From: Leptodontidium sp. MPI-SDFR-AT-0119
Lineage: Eukaryota > Ascomycota > Leotiomycetes > Helotiales > Leptodontidiaceae
Direction: 5' to 3'
Length of the DNA: 64,000 nt
Assembly: GCA_020726505.1 (NCBI GenBank)
Contig: JAHLEZ010000001.1
Span: 4,402,001 to 4,466,000 of the forward strand
Every line of letters begins with the position of its first letter. The stretch's first letter is position 1. Of the stretch, positions 21,429 to 32,182 are shown in pieces. Below the pieces are notes generated by a model. The model saw nothing but the letters and a program-made list of their open reading frames with translations, was not told where the DNA came from and made no database searches. A program made the translations under genes and the position numbers.

Positions 21429-21847
21429 CAGGATATGCGCCTGACAGTCTGTATACGCCTCTCGCCGTCGATGGTGTTGCGACTGTCATAATGAATTTTT
21501 GTCCCTCCCCAAAACCTGAACAAGCTTACATTACTTAGTGAAAGATCTCCACCCGTGCCGACGTCAACAATGACATCGAAAACAGCAGACCAATCACAGC
21601 TCCCACATCGATAAGCGGTTATCGGCCGACTCCGACCCCGGAATGTTTGCGAACAGGGGGAAGCTTTGAATCCACTCTTGGTTGGCTGCGAGTACTTGAG
21701 GCTCACCACACCTCACCTCACCGTCTTCACTTTCAGGAACCAATTCCCGTTCCTGGATTCTCTCTGCCATTTATCCCACAAAGAAAACAAACATATTTTG
21801 AAAACTTAAACAATTTCATCTTGCTTTTTGGACTTCAATCAAGCAAT
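21429..21847. promoter_or_regulatory. Divergent promoter between FEX and UPRT
   Basis: 419 bp between the two start codons, with no coding signal. Confidence 0.5.
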
Positions 21848-22711
21848 ATGTCTTACGATTTACCCCCCACTGTCCACATCTCAACACATCCATGTCTCCA
21901 AGCCAAGCTCTCCCAGCTCCGTCAGAGCACAACGAATGCTAGGGAGACGAAGGCGTTGGTTCACGAGATCTCTTTGATTGTTGCCTGTGAAGCTACAGCT
22001 GCTGGTCTTACTACTAAGAAAGGCGAATCTGTAAGTCAATACATATCAATCTATGTTGCTTGACGTACCGTACCCCGCCCCCGCAATGCTAACATCTCAC
22101 TCTCCAGGCCAAAACTCACTTGGGATATGAATACACCACGACCACCGTATCTCCAGGCTCCATCTCTATAGTACCTATTCTGCGGTCGGGTCTGGGAATG
22201 CTAGATGGTAAATATCCCCTTTCGTGACTTTCTATTCCAGCTTCATTCCCAAAACACCAAGTAGGAGCACTCAGTTAACACCACTCAAGCAATCCAAACC
22301 CTCCTCCCCGACCCAGCTCCAGTCCACCACCTAGGACTCTTCCGTGAACCTACAACCCTCGAACCAGTCGAATACTACAACAACCTCCCCTACCACCGCC
22401 CAGCAGCCAACACACCCTCCGACTCCCCCAACTCAGGAGCCTCCGAACTAGCCATCTTGCTTGATCCAGTCATCGCCACGGGTGGGACCTGCGCAGCTGC
22501 TATTCAAACGCTCAAGGAGTGGGGCGTTAAGAGAGTCATTGTGATTGCTATCCTAGGTGCTCTACCCGGCCTACAGAAGGCAGCGAATGAGTGGCCTGAG
22601 GGAGTTGAGATTTGGGTTGCGGGTGTTGATGGAGAGATTACTGAGCGTGGTATGATCAAGCCCGGCTTGGGAGATGTTGGAGATCGGTTGTTCTTGACGA
22701 TTGGAAAGTAG
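21848..22711 (+). CDS. Uracil phosphoribosyltransferase
   Basis: Three exons: 21848-22030, 22108-22207, 22290-22711; 234 residues. UPRT converts uracil and PRPP to UMP in pyrimidine salvage (yeast Fur1). Evidence: VPILRSGLGMLD, the PRPP loop LDPVIATGGTCAAA, and the uracil-binding WVAGVDGEITERGMI with the C-terminal GLGDVGDRLF. The ~20-residue stretch around NTPSDSPNSGAS is longer than in yeast. Junctions are GTAAGT...CTCCAG and GTAAAT...TCAAG, both in frame. Cytosolic. Loss of this enzyme confers 5-fluorouracil resistance in other fungi. Confidence 0.95.
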
Positions 22712-23079
22712 ATGGTGATAATGGATAAGTGGAAGATTAAATATGCTTTGTTTTCCTGAAGGTGTTCTGGTGCATTTGGGGCACAGGATAGATCGTTGAT
22801 ATTTGGATGAATTTTCGATAGCGAGACTAGCAGCCACAATACCACCTTAGCCATTGGAAAGTAACCCGTAAAACAAAACATGGAGTTTCATCCATTCAAA
22901 CAGATACTGTAAGTATATACAAGAACCGGGTATCATTCCTATCCATCCCATCCCTTCCTTTCCTATGCCTCATAATCCTCCATGCCAAATCCAATCCAGG
23001 TATCTATCCTTGCAAAAACAGTAACTCCAAAATCCATGCATAGTAATCTTACAGCAAGAGAAATATTAAAATCAATACC
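22712..23079. other. Intergenic region
   Basis: 3' flanks of UPRT and of the small membrane-protein candidate. Nothing else seen. Confidence 0.45.
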
Positions 23080-23280
23080 CTAGCCCAAACCAAGGTCCTC
23101 ATCCCAAGGAACGAATCGAAACATGAAGCATAAAATCTGCCAAACTGCGCTGTGGTACCGCGAAACAAGTAACACAAAACCAAGGTACGATATCGCAGAC
23201 GCTACCAAGTATGGAGTTGGCTCGATCAGGAAATCGTGCCAGAGCTCGTTGATCCAGGGCTCGAAGTCCGGGACTTCCAT
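23080..23280 (-). CDS. Small single-pass membrane protein, hypothetical
   Basis: 66 residues from the Met at 23280. The sequence is unlike random translation: an acidic/aromatic N-terminus (VPDFEPWINELWHDFL), one clear hydrophobic segment (YLVASAISYLGFVLLVS, about 24-40), an amphipathic stretch and an acidic C-terminus VPWDEDLGLG. In-frame upstream Mets exist (for example in IWIWEIR-adjacent and MDMGDTH frames), so the real N-terminus may be longer. No family recognised. Small organelle or ER membrane subunits have this layout, but no function is assigned. Confidence 0.45.
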   Translation of the reverse strand: MEVPDFEPWINELWHDFLIEPTPYLVASAISYLGFVLLVSRYHSAVWQILCFMFRFVPWDEDLGLG

Positions 23281-23524
23281 AGTGATAGTTGGTAGGTCGT
23301 GGAAGGTGGGTGATGCCTCGCTATACCGAAACTGTGATGGAAGGTATTTTGTTGTATCGGGGTGCGTATCTCCCATATCCATATCTCTTTTCTGTCGTCG
23401 GAACTTCCATTTTCCTCCAGAAGTGCGTATCCTAACATATCTTCTGACACCGCTCTTAGCCAACGTCTGTATACGGCCACACGGCCTACCCGTGAAAGTA
23501 TCCGTCTCAAACCTCCGAACCTTC

Positions 23525-24285
23525 TCATCTCCCTGGCGCAAGCAGTCCTCTAACCCTCTCGATCCTAGCAACCGCTCCCTCCAGCCTCTCCAACCGCTTC
23601 CTCTTCTCCCCATCCCTACTCTCCAAGACCGCAACTCGTTCTTCCAGTTTCGCGCGTGCTTTCCGCTCCGTCGCAACCATCTCATTAGCCTGCATGAATA
23701 ACTGCGCGCTCAGCTCTTCCAGCTCTCCACTCGCTTCATCGAGCTTCTTGTCTGCAGCCTGTCGTAGCGCTTGTTCCCTCGTCAAAGCAGCTGCTAGATC
23801 TGTCGCTGAGGGCGTATTCGGTGGAGCTGGATTTTTGAGATTCGGAGTGGATTTGCGAGCTAGGAAGGAGGAGAGGCGGTTCTGAACAGGGAGATATGAG
23901 GATCGGTTTGGGCTGCTTGTTTCTGCGCGAGCTGCTTCCTCGGATGTTCGGGCGTTTTGCGCTTTCAGTTCTTGGATCTCGTCTTCGTAGTCGGCCCATC
24001 TGTCAACTGCTCGTTCGTTAGTTCTTTAAGTCGTGAGAAAGGCCGTGGCAGCTAGTGAGGACAGGAGAGGAGAGGAGAGGAGAACAAACCTGCGTTCGTG
24101 GCCTTCTGTGTTAGTAGGCGGACTTGGGCTTGGAGATCCTCGATTTGCTTCTGTGCGTCTTCAGCTATGGCCGAGTGATCAGGAAGACCGATGCCGCAGT
24201 TCGGGCACGCAGATACGGATGCACCTTGCGCCTGCGACATCGTCAATGTCATTGTCGTCGACATGGGATCGTGTGCTGTGGTCAT
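23525..24285 (-). CDS. Sec2-domain coiled-coil protein (Rab GEF-like)
   Basis: Two exons, 24090-24285 and 23525-24006. The 83-nt intron uses donor GTTTGT, a perfect ACTAAC branch and GAGCAG, and splits the Val codon before DRWADYEDEIQ. 225 residues. Residues 20-70 hold a CPNCG pair and a coiled coil. Residues about 150-225 match the Sec2/Rabin8 GEF coiled coil (ELEELSAQLFMQANEMVATE, then KLEERVAVLE). Sec2 activates the exocytic Rab Sec4 on secretory vesicles. The protein is far shorter than yeast Sec2 and lacks the regulatory C-terminal half. The intron contains an AGGAG-type purine repeat (24062-24083). Confidence 0.85.
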
Positions 24286-25747
24286 GAGACAGCGGAGAGG
24301 TCAGTGACAGGTAGGTAGTGAGAGGTGTCTCCCGACTGTGTTCTCGCAGATATTCGTTTCGTTGGTTGCTGGTACACTCGTTTATTTTCGCAATGTATGG
24401 AACAGGAAAACTGTGAGAAGCAGTCAAAGTTGAAGAATGAGGGGCGACAAAGTTGTTTTGTTCACTTCTCTCCGTTCTGTTCTGCGCTGTGCCCTCGGTT
24501 TGTCGTCGTAATGGGGTTAGGCTTGGCCCCCTAGCGGTCAACAGCGCCACAATGATCTGCTGCTTGCCGGCGCCAGTCAGTGCCCAAGAATCCCTGACAG
24601 CGCTAAATCTATCCTCTGGAATTTATGCGTGACTGCTAAAAACATCGGGTATCGTGGGTCTTCATCAATGCATTACTTCGATCCGAGGTATGGCATTAAA
24701 TTAAGTACGTAGGATGAAGCAGTGTGGGCTCATAAACTTGCTCCGTCATTTCCTACTATCAAGCTTGAAAGCGCGTGCAAGCCGACCATTTAAACTTTGT
24801 CTCAGCCCTGAGAGAAGGCTCGGGAGTATCTCAGTACCTTTCTAAGTAGCTATGGTTTCCTCTGTAGCCTTCTCTTTCATATTTAATTGATCTTGCCTGG
24901 TGTCATTTGTTGTTTCGTGAGCTTCTATTCAATGTATTGTCTTTGCAATGCAGCATTGTCTTCTTATCGTGTACCTAGGTAGTCTCATCATGGTCTCGTC
25001 AGCGATCCAGGGGTTCTGTTTTTGTCCTTGCCTGGGTACTCTCGTTTTAGGTCTTCAATTATTTTCCCTCAGCCCAAACCGTAGGAGAAGATTCGGAAAC
25101 TAGGACCCGATTCAGAATTCGAAGAGTTCCTGTACCCTTTGCTTTGCTTAAACATTTGCAGCATGCAGAAATTGAATAGGAAGTCGCGTATCTTCCAGAA
25201 ATCTATGGTGGATATTGATGCTTTGTAATGAACAGGGATTATAATATATCACAGTGTAACAGTCAGCATTGAATACGTTGCGACTAGAACCTCACTCACT
25301 CCCATTGGATGCCATTAAGTGTTCCCAGCTTCAGACTTCACGTCCGTTCTCGGGCTGGTCGAACGGTCCGCGAAGTTTTCGCACATACCTCTAGTAACAC
25401 CAAAAGTTCTACGTCGGAAGAATCTGACATGGGTCTATTATATTTAAGTTTGTTCTGCTAAGTTTGTGAGGTCTAAGGAGCCCAAAGGTTTCGGACGAAA
25501 GCAAATACGATTTGTAATCTTGCCGAAGCGAACATAATACAGTGGTGAAAAAGACAATGAAGACCGCTGTGGATTTGATCGAATGATGAATTCCGTAGAT
25601 TTATTCACCGTTACAATACATGAATATCCCCGGGTTTCAATAAAACCTAGCACTTGTTTACCAAAATGTAGGAAAGAATGCCCTCGCTACTCATTCATAC
25701 AAGCCTTTCCCACTCGGACCCCTAAGCGAGTCACCCCTTTTCCAAAC
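24286..25747. other. 1.5-kb intergenic region
   Basis: No coding or RNA gene recognised. Includes the promoter of the Sec2-domain gene and the 3' flank of the next gene. Confidence 0.45.
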
Positions 25748-26911
25748 CTAAGCATACCCAAAATCGACCCCCAAATACGTCAACAGCGGTACATACTCCT
25801 CCTCCTCTTCAAACACCAAAATCTTTCCCTGTCTCTCCTCCAATAACACCCTACTCTCCTTGATCTCCTCTACAGTCTGCCGTCTCATACACTCCATCTT
25901 CTCATCAACTATAAACAAATACTTTCCATCCACATACAGCTTCTTTCTCTTCGCACCCCCAACCACCCACGAGATCCCATCATCGAGACAGAACATCTCA
26001 CGATTAACAGTCTTGTCGCACACACTCATGTCCGCCTCCATACACTTTAGCGATTTACACATCGGAGCGACGATACTTCTGGTCTTGATTTCCGAGCTGA
26101 ACATCCACCGGCCGAGGATGTTGTTGAATTCTACCTAAAGAGGTTTGGCGAGGAAGCGATAACCGTTGAGGTCGATTTGGCTAATCCTTGTAGTTGATGA
26201 TCGGGTTGGTGAGCGTGCTTGTCGAAGGTACCGACGGGAGTCCTTTCCAAAGGGCGATTCTTGGTGAGGTAAAGCGCCAGTGTCATTCAATATGAAATCC
26301 ACGCTGTTGGCGGGCTTGTTGATTGGAACTATAGGGCTCCCCTTGCAAGTAGACCAGCTGGAATTGGTGCTGATGCTAGTTCTCGGTGTCGTTGTGTTCG
26401 TGCTAAGCTGGCTAGTTGTTGTTGACGCAATGCTGAAGGGACTGGAATCCCGTGATTTTTCGGTGGCAGTAACCTGGATGGTACCAGTCTTAGCGGTGTC
26501 GTCATCCTCTTTCGCGGGTTGAAGATATATCGTAATCTGCAACAGGTGATTGAGTCTCATCCTTTGGTAGCGAAATAAAGCACTAGGGTTAGGGCTGGGT
26601 AAGTGTTGAGGCTGGATATTCGGACTTACGTTTGCGATAGGGGTATTATTTATTTTAGCGAGCTCGCTCTTTTCGTCGCACTTTGAAATATTCTTCGTCA
26701 TCTGGAAAATGCAGTCGACGTCCGCGTTGCGATTTGGTCTGATGGCGATGAGGTATCGTTTTCCTTTCGGGGAGACTGCGTAGATTCCTTTGATTGGCTC
26801 TCGACCGAAATATACTTGCGTTTTATCCAGCTTCGAGGCTGTTTGTTGAAGCGAGCACCATTTCCAGGGGCTGATTGCCTTTTTAGCGATGAGTAAAAGG
26901 TTGGGCGCCAT
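25748..26911 (-). CDS. Unrecognised protein; gene model has in-frame TAG unless a 105-nt intron is removed
   Basis: Start Met at 26911 (context AAAATGGCG). Intron 1 is convincing: 26537-26629 (GTAAGT...TTGCAG), 93 nt, which would otherwise read through in frame. The same frame then meets TAG at 26135-26137 and immediately continues open for 129 codons to 25748. Removing 26131-26235 (GTCGGT...GGTAG) would skip the TAG and give 321 residues. Without it the first product ends after 227 residues. Visible parts: a basic N-terminal block (IAKKAISPWKWCSLQQ), a Ser/Thr-rich linker, and a C-terminal Cys-containing block (APMCKSLKCMEADMSVCDK) ending in an acidic, Tyr/Leu-rich tail. No family recognised. 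It could also be a decaying gene. Confidence 0.55.
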
Positions 26912-28430
26912 TTTGATGAGGGATCTGTTGTTGCTCGGTTGGATATATGAATGTTGGGTGAGGAGAAATATCTCTGAAAATGATTGACAGATGTCGAAGG
27001 TTTGAAGGCAGCGAGAGATATGATGGAGTTGAGGTTGTGTGAAGAGAAGAATGAAAGTGAGCACGCATAATGCAGCTTTAACTGCAGAAGCATTGCCATT
27101 TCAACTGATGAGAATTTGGGAGACTAATCTAAGGCTATTCAAGATGATGTAGATGCTGATGATATTATTGGGTACGTAACTATCATGCGGTACCCTGTGG
27201 GATCATCTAAAGACTTCTAAAGCACCCGTAGCTTCAAACCTAGACGATATAACAGCACAATTATGACTACAGTAAAGCTAGCCGCACGTAATGATCGAGC
27301 ATCAACATTCTTTTAAAGCACCCGTAGCTTCAAGACTAGAGAGCTACAACAGCACTTACGAAGAAGCGAGAGCTAATTACGCACGAGAAGCAGTTATGTT
27401 GAGTCTCTGTAGGCTTCGAAAGCATCCGTAGCTTCAAAGCTAGATAATCTAGCACCACGCTGAACTGAAAATGAGAAAAATAGAGCTTGCGTGCGAGAGG
27501 CAGTGATGTTGAGAAGGGTCAAATAAGTTGAGGTAAGGTAACTTCCACAGAGCATTCCGATCGGAGCAATCGTGACCTAATCCAAAACTGGAAAATCGGA
27601 GGATAAGATGGTATAATGGACGCTGGAGATGACACATATGCCCACTTTGTCGAGTATCAAATGTGATTGTCCAAGAGAGCAAGTGCGATCTTGAGTGGTC
27701 CAGACTGCAGTTAAGATGGAGCATCAAGGCACAACAAGGCATCTTCATAAGGACAAATTTCCAGGATATGCGCACACTGTGATTGAGAGTGATCGTTTCA
27801 GAGGGTGTGGGTAAAATATAGGACCGAAATCAGTATTCTGGTGGGTGTGGCTGCAAATAAACTATCTTCGGGGTGTAAAGCTGGGCCGAGACTAAGAAAA
27901 ATAGAAAATCAGAAATACTGGCAGACTGACGCCGCAACCGAAAATCTAGAAGACTGGATAACTGTAGGAAGTTAAAGTCGTTCCATGCACTGCAAGGGCA
28001 CAACGGAAGGGGAAAACCCTGCTGATTGAAAATTGCCTACCGTCATACCTAGAAATGACTGTGAGGCCCTTCCAAGTGTTCAACCTGGAATTCCACGAAA
28101 GCCTCACATGTCTCAGCGTCCAGGATTGAGATTGGAAAGTGGCTTTAGGAATTGATTCCTTTAAACTGCCTCTCAAGTAGTATCTATCTGCAGCGACTTC
28201 GAAGATCGCAAACCATCCCTCCGGGCATGATGTTGCTGTTGCTTATTGGCGAGGATCCGTATAACCTGAATGAACATCACTGTCACAAGAACATCGGCCT
28301 TGGTACGAAAGAGGTTGCTGAAAATTGGTTGACGGAGGAGCATGTGCTACATTTTTGCAATGCTCGTGCTCATGATAACCCGCAATCCTGTGTGCCCCAT
28401 GCAAAGTGCCCAAACGAAAAAACCACCAGC
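26912..28430. other. 1.5-kb intergenic region with degenerate tandem repeat
   Basis: Holds the three-copy ~100-bp repeat listed separately, otherwise AT-moderate sequence without a recognisable gene. Confidence 0.5.
27215..27520. repeat. Degenerate ~100-bp direct repeat, three copies
   Basis: The core AAAGCACCCGTAGCTTCAA occurs at 27219-27237 and 27315-27333, and with one mismatch (CATCC) at 27419-27437. The spacing is 96 and 104 bp. Similarity extends past the core: CTAGA...AGCAC follows each copy, and copies two and three share GCACGAGAAGCAGTTATGTTGAG-like sequence (with changes) about 60 bp on. No stable coding frame runs through it. Confidence 0.75.
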
Positions 28431-29142
28431 CTAAACCTCGACCGTAACTCTGGCCTTGGGGTTGGTAACCTTGACACCGAGCTCCTTCGCGCGTGCAACA
28501 ATATCAATTCTCTTTCTCGACGAAACGGCGTGGGAAATCCTGCATATTTGTCAGTCCTATGGTCCTTGGGTATCCTATGGGAAAACGTACTCGGCAGCGA
28601 AGGTCTTGTTGTGCATAAGGAGAAGGTCAACATCACGGACGTTGTTGACGAGGAAGGCCTTGTGTCCGGATGGCATCATGTGGCGGGTCTTCTTGTTGGA
28701 TCCAAAACCAATCTAATCATCTCATCAGCCCTCATCCTTGTGTTGTTGAACCGGAGGTTCGTGGCCCCTCGTAAATCTCGCCATATTTCATGTCGACTCC
28801 CGAGTCCGCCATGAACCTCGTCCATTCCTTTCACGTACCGATGGCATAACCATTTGGCCCTTGAATCGTCTTCGGACACGATTATCAATACCCTTTGGCT
28901 TTCTCCAGCTGGCGTCGAGACATTTGTATGTGTCTATAAAATCCGAAAGTCAGCTCCTTCATTCGCATTCGACAGGAGGGGTAAAAACTCGCCTGACTGG
29001 TGGCGATGAAAGCGCTTTGTGCCTGTATATCTACTCGTCAGCCCATATCCTTCATCTTCGAGCTCGTCGAGGCGCAAATTTCGATTTCGGAGGTGAACAT
29101 ACGCTTCTTCACGATAGAAACGTGCTTGGCGGCGGAAACCAT
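28431..29142 (-). CDS. 60S ribosomal protein eL32
   Basis: Five exons rebuilt by hand: 29103-29142, 28993-29022, 28839-28933, 28591-28712, 28431-28539; 131 residues, the family's normal length. The product runs [72 protein letters not shown], then [10 protein letters not shown] to [11 protein letters not shown], matching eL32 end to end. It binds 25S rRNA in the large subunit. The second intron (28934-28992) begins GC (CAG/GCGAGT) and ends TATAG; only this GC-AG junction makes the invariant QSD-TYKC. The ATG directly abuts an AG acceptor (CTGAC branch then TCCAG), indicating a further 5' UTR intron beginning near GTACGCCC, around 29214. Multiple early introns are usual for fungal ribosomal-protein genes. 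Confidence 0.95.
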
Positions 29143-29879
29143 CTGGATTGACTGTCAGCGATCTGATTGAGGGATTCCGGGTATGTACGAGGCTTCGCAG
29201 AGTCGTGGGCGTACCTTGTCGTCGGTTTCGTTGGGTGGTTGTCGATGGAGTTTGAATTGATCGCGAACTTTTTCGCAATTGCAGGTCGCTGTGTGCCTGC
29301 CGTTTTCGAAGCGAGCCAATCACGTGCCACTACGTACTAGCGCCAGCCATGGCTAGGATGACTAATCGGAACCTCACCCCGCCATATTTCCTTCATGGGA
29401 TACAATTTTGTGGGTGGTTAGGTATTCTATCTAATTGATTTCGTGAAATGGAATTCTCAATGTCACTTCAAGTCTTGTGACATTGGACCTCGTTATGAAG
29501 ACTTCCCCCTTCTCTTTTCTAGAGTGCCAAAGTCAGCAAAACAGGAAGGATATGGGCAGAGCAGAACGACACTCCCCACACCCACTTCAGTTCCTGAAGA
29601 AGAACGTCAAACGATAGAACTATAATACTCATGAAACAAGAGGTGCGGCCTCGGAAGCGGGAATACACGGCTCAACAGTTCTTAATTTGGACTTTGGTGG
29701 CGTCACGTATTCGGTTCAGTTCCAATATGTGCCCCTTTCAAATATCATTGCGGTACCATCTTGGAGGAGGCACGTTGCAAAACCCACCCGTGCACTAACA
29801 GTACAGTGCAGGGCAATTCGTCAACAGCTCCGGGACACAGAATTCCAGTATGTGATTATATCTCCCCGCGACTTCAGAC
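29143..29879. promoter_or_regulatory. Divergent promoter and leaders of eL32 and SRPK-like kinase
   Basis: Contains the likely 5' UTR intron of eL32 (about 29143-29214) and the upstream region of the kinase. Nothing else supportable. Confidence 0.45.
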
Positions 29880-31542
29880 ATGTCCCGTTTTTTGCATCAT
29901 AAGTTCTATCACAAGCCAGTCGTTTCAAGATCATTTTTCTCACACCTGACTCGGCCAGCCGTGTGGATGCACCTGCCAGACACCACGTTCGCACGCCGCC
30001 AAATCGGTACAGTTATGCCTCCGGACCCTTTAGAAGAAGAACGTTTGCCGTACTATAAAGCAGATCACTTTTATCATGTACAGGCTGCGAAAATCTATAA
30101 TGACAGATACCAGACGATTGCGAAGCTCGGGTTTGGTGGTGGTTCCACGGTTTGGCTTGCCCGGGATCTCAATTCGTAAGTCTCAATTTGTCTGATAACT
30201 TTGACATACCTGAACGGATAGTAGGATTCCAGACGAAGAGCCCAGGGATCTTGACCCGGAGCCATACGCGGTCTAAAATTCTGCACACGCGACCATTTGG
30301 ACATGGATGTTGCTCAGCACGAACTGGACGTGAACAAACATCACTCCATTGCGAATCCGTCACATGATGGTGCACAATATATTCAAACCATGGTGGACAA
30401 CTTTGAAGTCGCAGGGTCCAATGGAAACCATATTTGCCTGGTCTTTCGGCCAATGCGGGAAACCTTATCAATGTTCCAGTCCCGCTTGAAGAAAAAGAGG
30501 CTTCCACTTGAGCTTCTAAAACTCTACCTGGTATGCTTGCTAAATGGCCTTGAGTATCTTCATTCCGAGTGTCACATCCTCCATGCTGGTAAGTTGGTCC
30601 TCCCAAGGTGCATTGGCGAAGTTGACAGATCATTCTTTTCAGATGTAAAGTTAGAAAACATCTTAGTAAACTTTGAAGATGAGTCTGTCCTCGAGGAATT
30701 TGTCCAGGCACAGCGTGAAAACCCGATGCTTCAGATGGAAAGGGATGAGTATTCCATCTATCAGTCGCACAACCAATTTGGGCCACTTCGAGTCCAACTC
30801 GGCCCATTTGTCCCGGTAATTGCAGACTTCGGACACGCGAATTGGATTGATAATTCCCAGCCACAAATCAACCCCATCCAACCAGACTGTTACCGCACAC
30901 CAGAGGTCATTCTGGGAACAGGCTGGGGTTCTAGTGCAGACATTTGGAACCTTGGTGTACTGGTATGTGCTATACCTCACACATCTCACGAACACTGCTT
31001 ACTGGGTGCTATTGACAGCTTTGGAACATGCTAGAAGGAATGAACACAAATTTGTTCACCAACATCAATTCTAAGGACGGAAAATATATGGCTCGGAATC
31101 ATCTAGCACAAATGATTGCGCTTCTCGGGCCGCCACCAAAAGAATTGCTCGCGCGCGAGCAGGGAATGCGGAGCTGGAATTTTGCGCCTACAGTAGAGAA
31201 CGATGAGAATAAGCTCTGTAATAAGGCATACGAATTCTACAATGGCCCATTCTTTGACAGTGAAGGTAATGTTGCGGTGGTCACTACCTGGCTAACTTGG
31301 CGCTGACTTGCTGCTGCGTGTCCGCAGGAGAGTTTTTATATCCTGATCTTGTTCCCAGAGGGCTGAAATTAGAGAACACAATAAGCTCGCTTGAAGAGCA
31401 AGAAAAACAAGGGTTCTTGGATTTTGTAGTGGGGAGTATGCTTTGTTGGGACCCTGAAAAAAGAATGACAGCCAACGAACTGCTTCAACATCCGTGGTTG
31501 GCAGGAACTGTGCTACCTTGGCAAAAGGAAGTGGCTTTTTGA
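29880..31542 (+). pseudogene. SRPK-like protein kinase with an apparent one-base frameshift
   Basis: Exons 29880-30175, 30222-30588, 30643-30962, 31019-31265, 31328-31542, all GT-AG. Kinase marks: Gly-loop LGFGGGSTVWLARDL, catalytic HADVKLENI, IADFGHANW, then YRTPEVILGTGWGSSADIWN and LCWDPEKRMTANELLQHPWL. The split kinase core with a spacer after HADVK fits SR-protein kinases, which phosphorylate RS-domain splicing factors. Exon 2 opens in the frame encoding DLDPEPYAV and then hits TAA at about 30273; the conserved continuation LKFCTRDHLDMDV, with the ATP-binding Lys, is in another frame. One missing base near 30272 explains this. Everything else is intact, so either a recent mutation or an assembly error. 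If the base is really absent the product is truncated at about 116 residues. Confidence 0.8.
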
Positions 31543-32182
31543 AGAAAAACGTGTCAGCCAGCAGCTGGAAAAGATCCCCAGATCAGGCATAACCTTATAT
31601 CGCACAAGACTCGATTCAAAGCGTTCACTACTACAGTATAACATTCAAATGAAAGCGTTCTTTGCCTCACTGCTCTCAGGGTGATGGAAAATTGAATCAC
31701 ATGTCACCGTCCCTGGTTACTTTCCCAAGTTACAGAACTCGCATCCAAGAATGGCAAACCTAAAGTTCACTGCTTCATCCTAATCGCCTACCTAACCTTA
31801 AAGGTCCTTCGAGACCAGTACTTTTCTAGCCCCAGGAGCATACATTTATAGTATTAACAAAGTCTTGTGGCGGGATCATGGATGAGAGATGGAAAATACG
31901 CTCGGATTTGTGCAGGAAATTGACGAAGCATAGTCACTATTATGTAAATCCCTTTCCAGTCTTGCTCTCAATTTACCACTCGCACCGCTTTCTCGGCATG
32001 GAAAATTTTTGATTGGAGATGTGTAATTCCTTCAATTTTACGCCTGATCTATGTACGGTCATTATCCATAAGAACCGTGGAAGACCAACCCTGATTCTGA
32101 TCTATCATCATGAAGGCCCTGAAACACACCGCCGTCATGAAACCCCGAGATGCAAAGACAATCGTTATGACATGAAAGCTCC
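31543..32182. other. Intergenic region between convergent genes
   Basis: 3' flanks of the kinase and DnaJ genes. The minus-strand frame 32062-32271 is the out-of-frame continuation of the DnaJ last exon. Confidence 0.5.

Noticed and set aside
28152..28814. Plus-strand open frame of 220 codons
   Set aside because: It lies antisense over exons 4-5 of eL32, whose full protein is recovered on the other strand.
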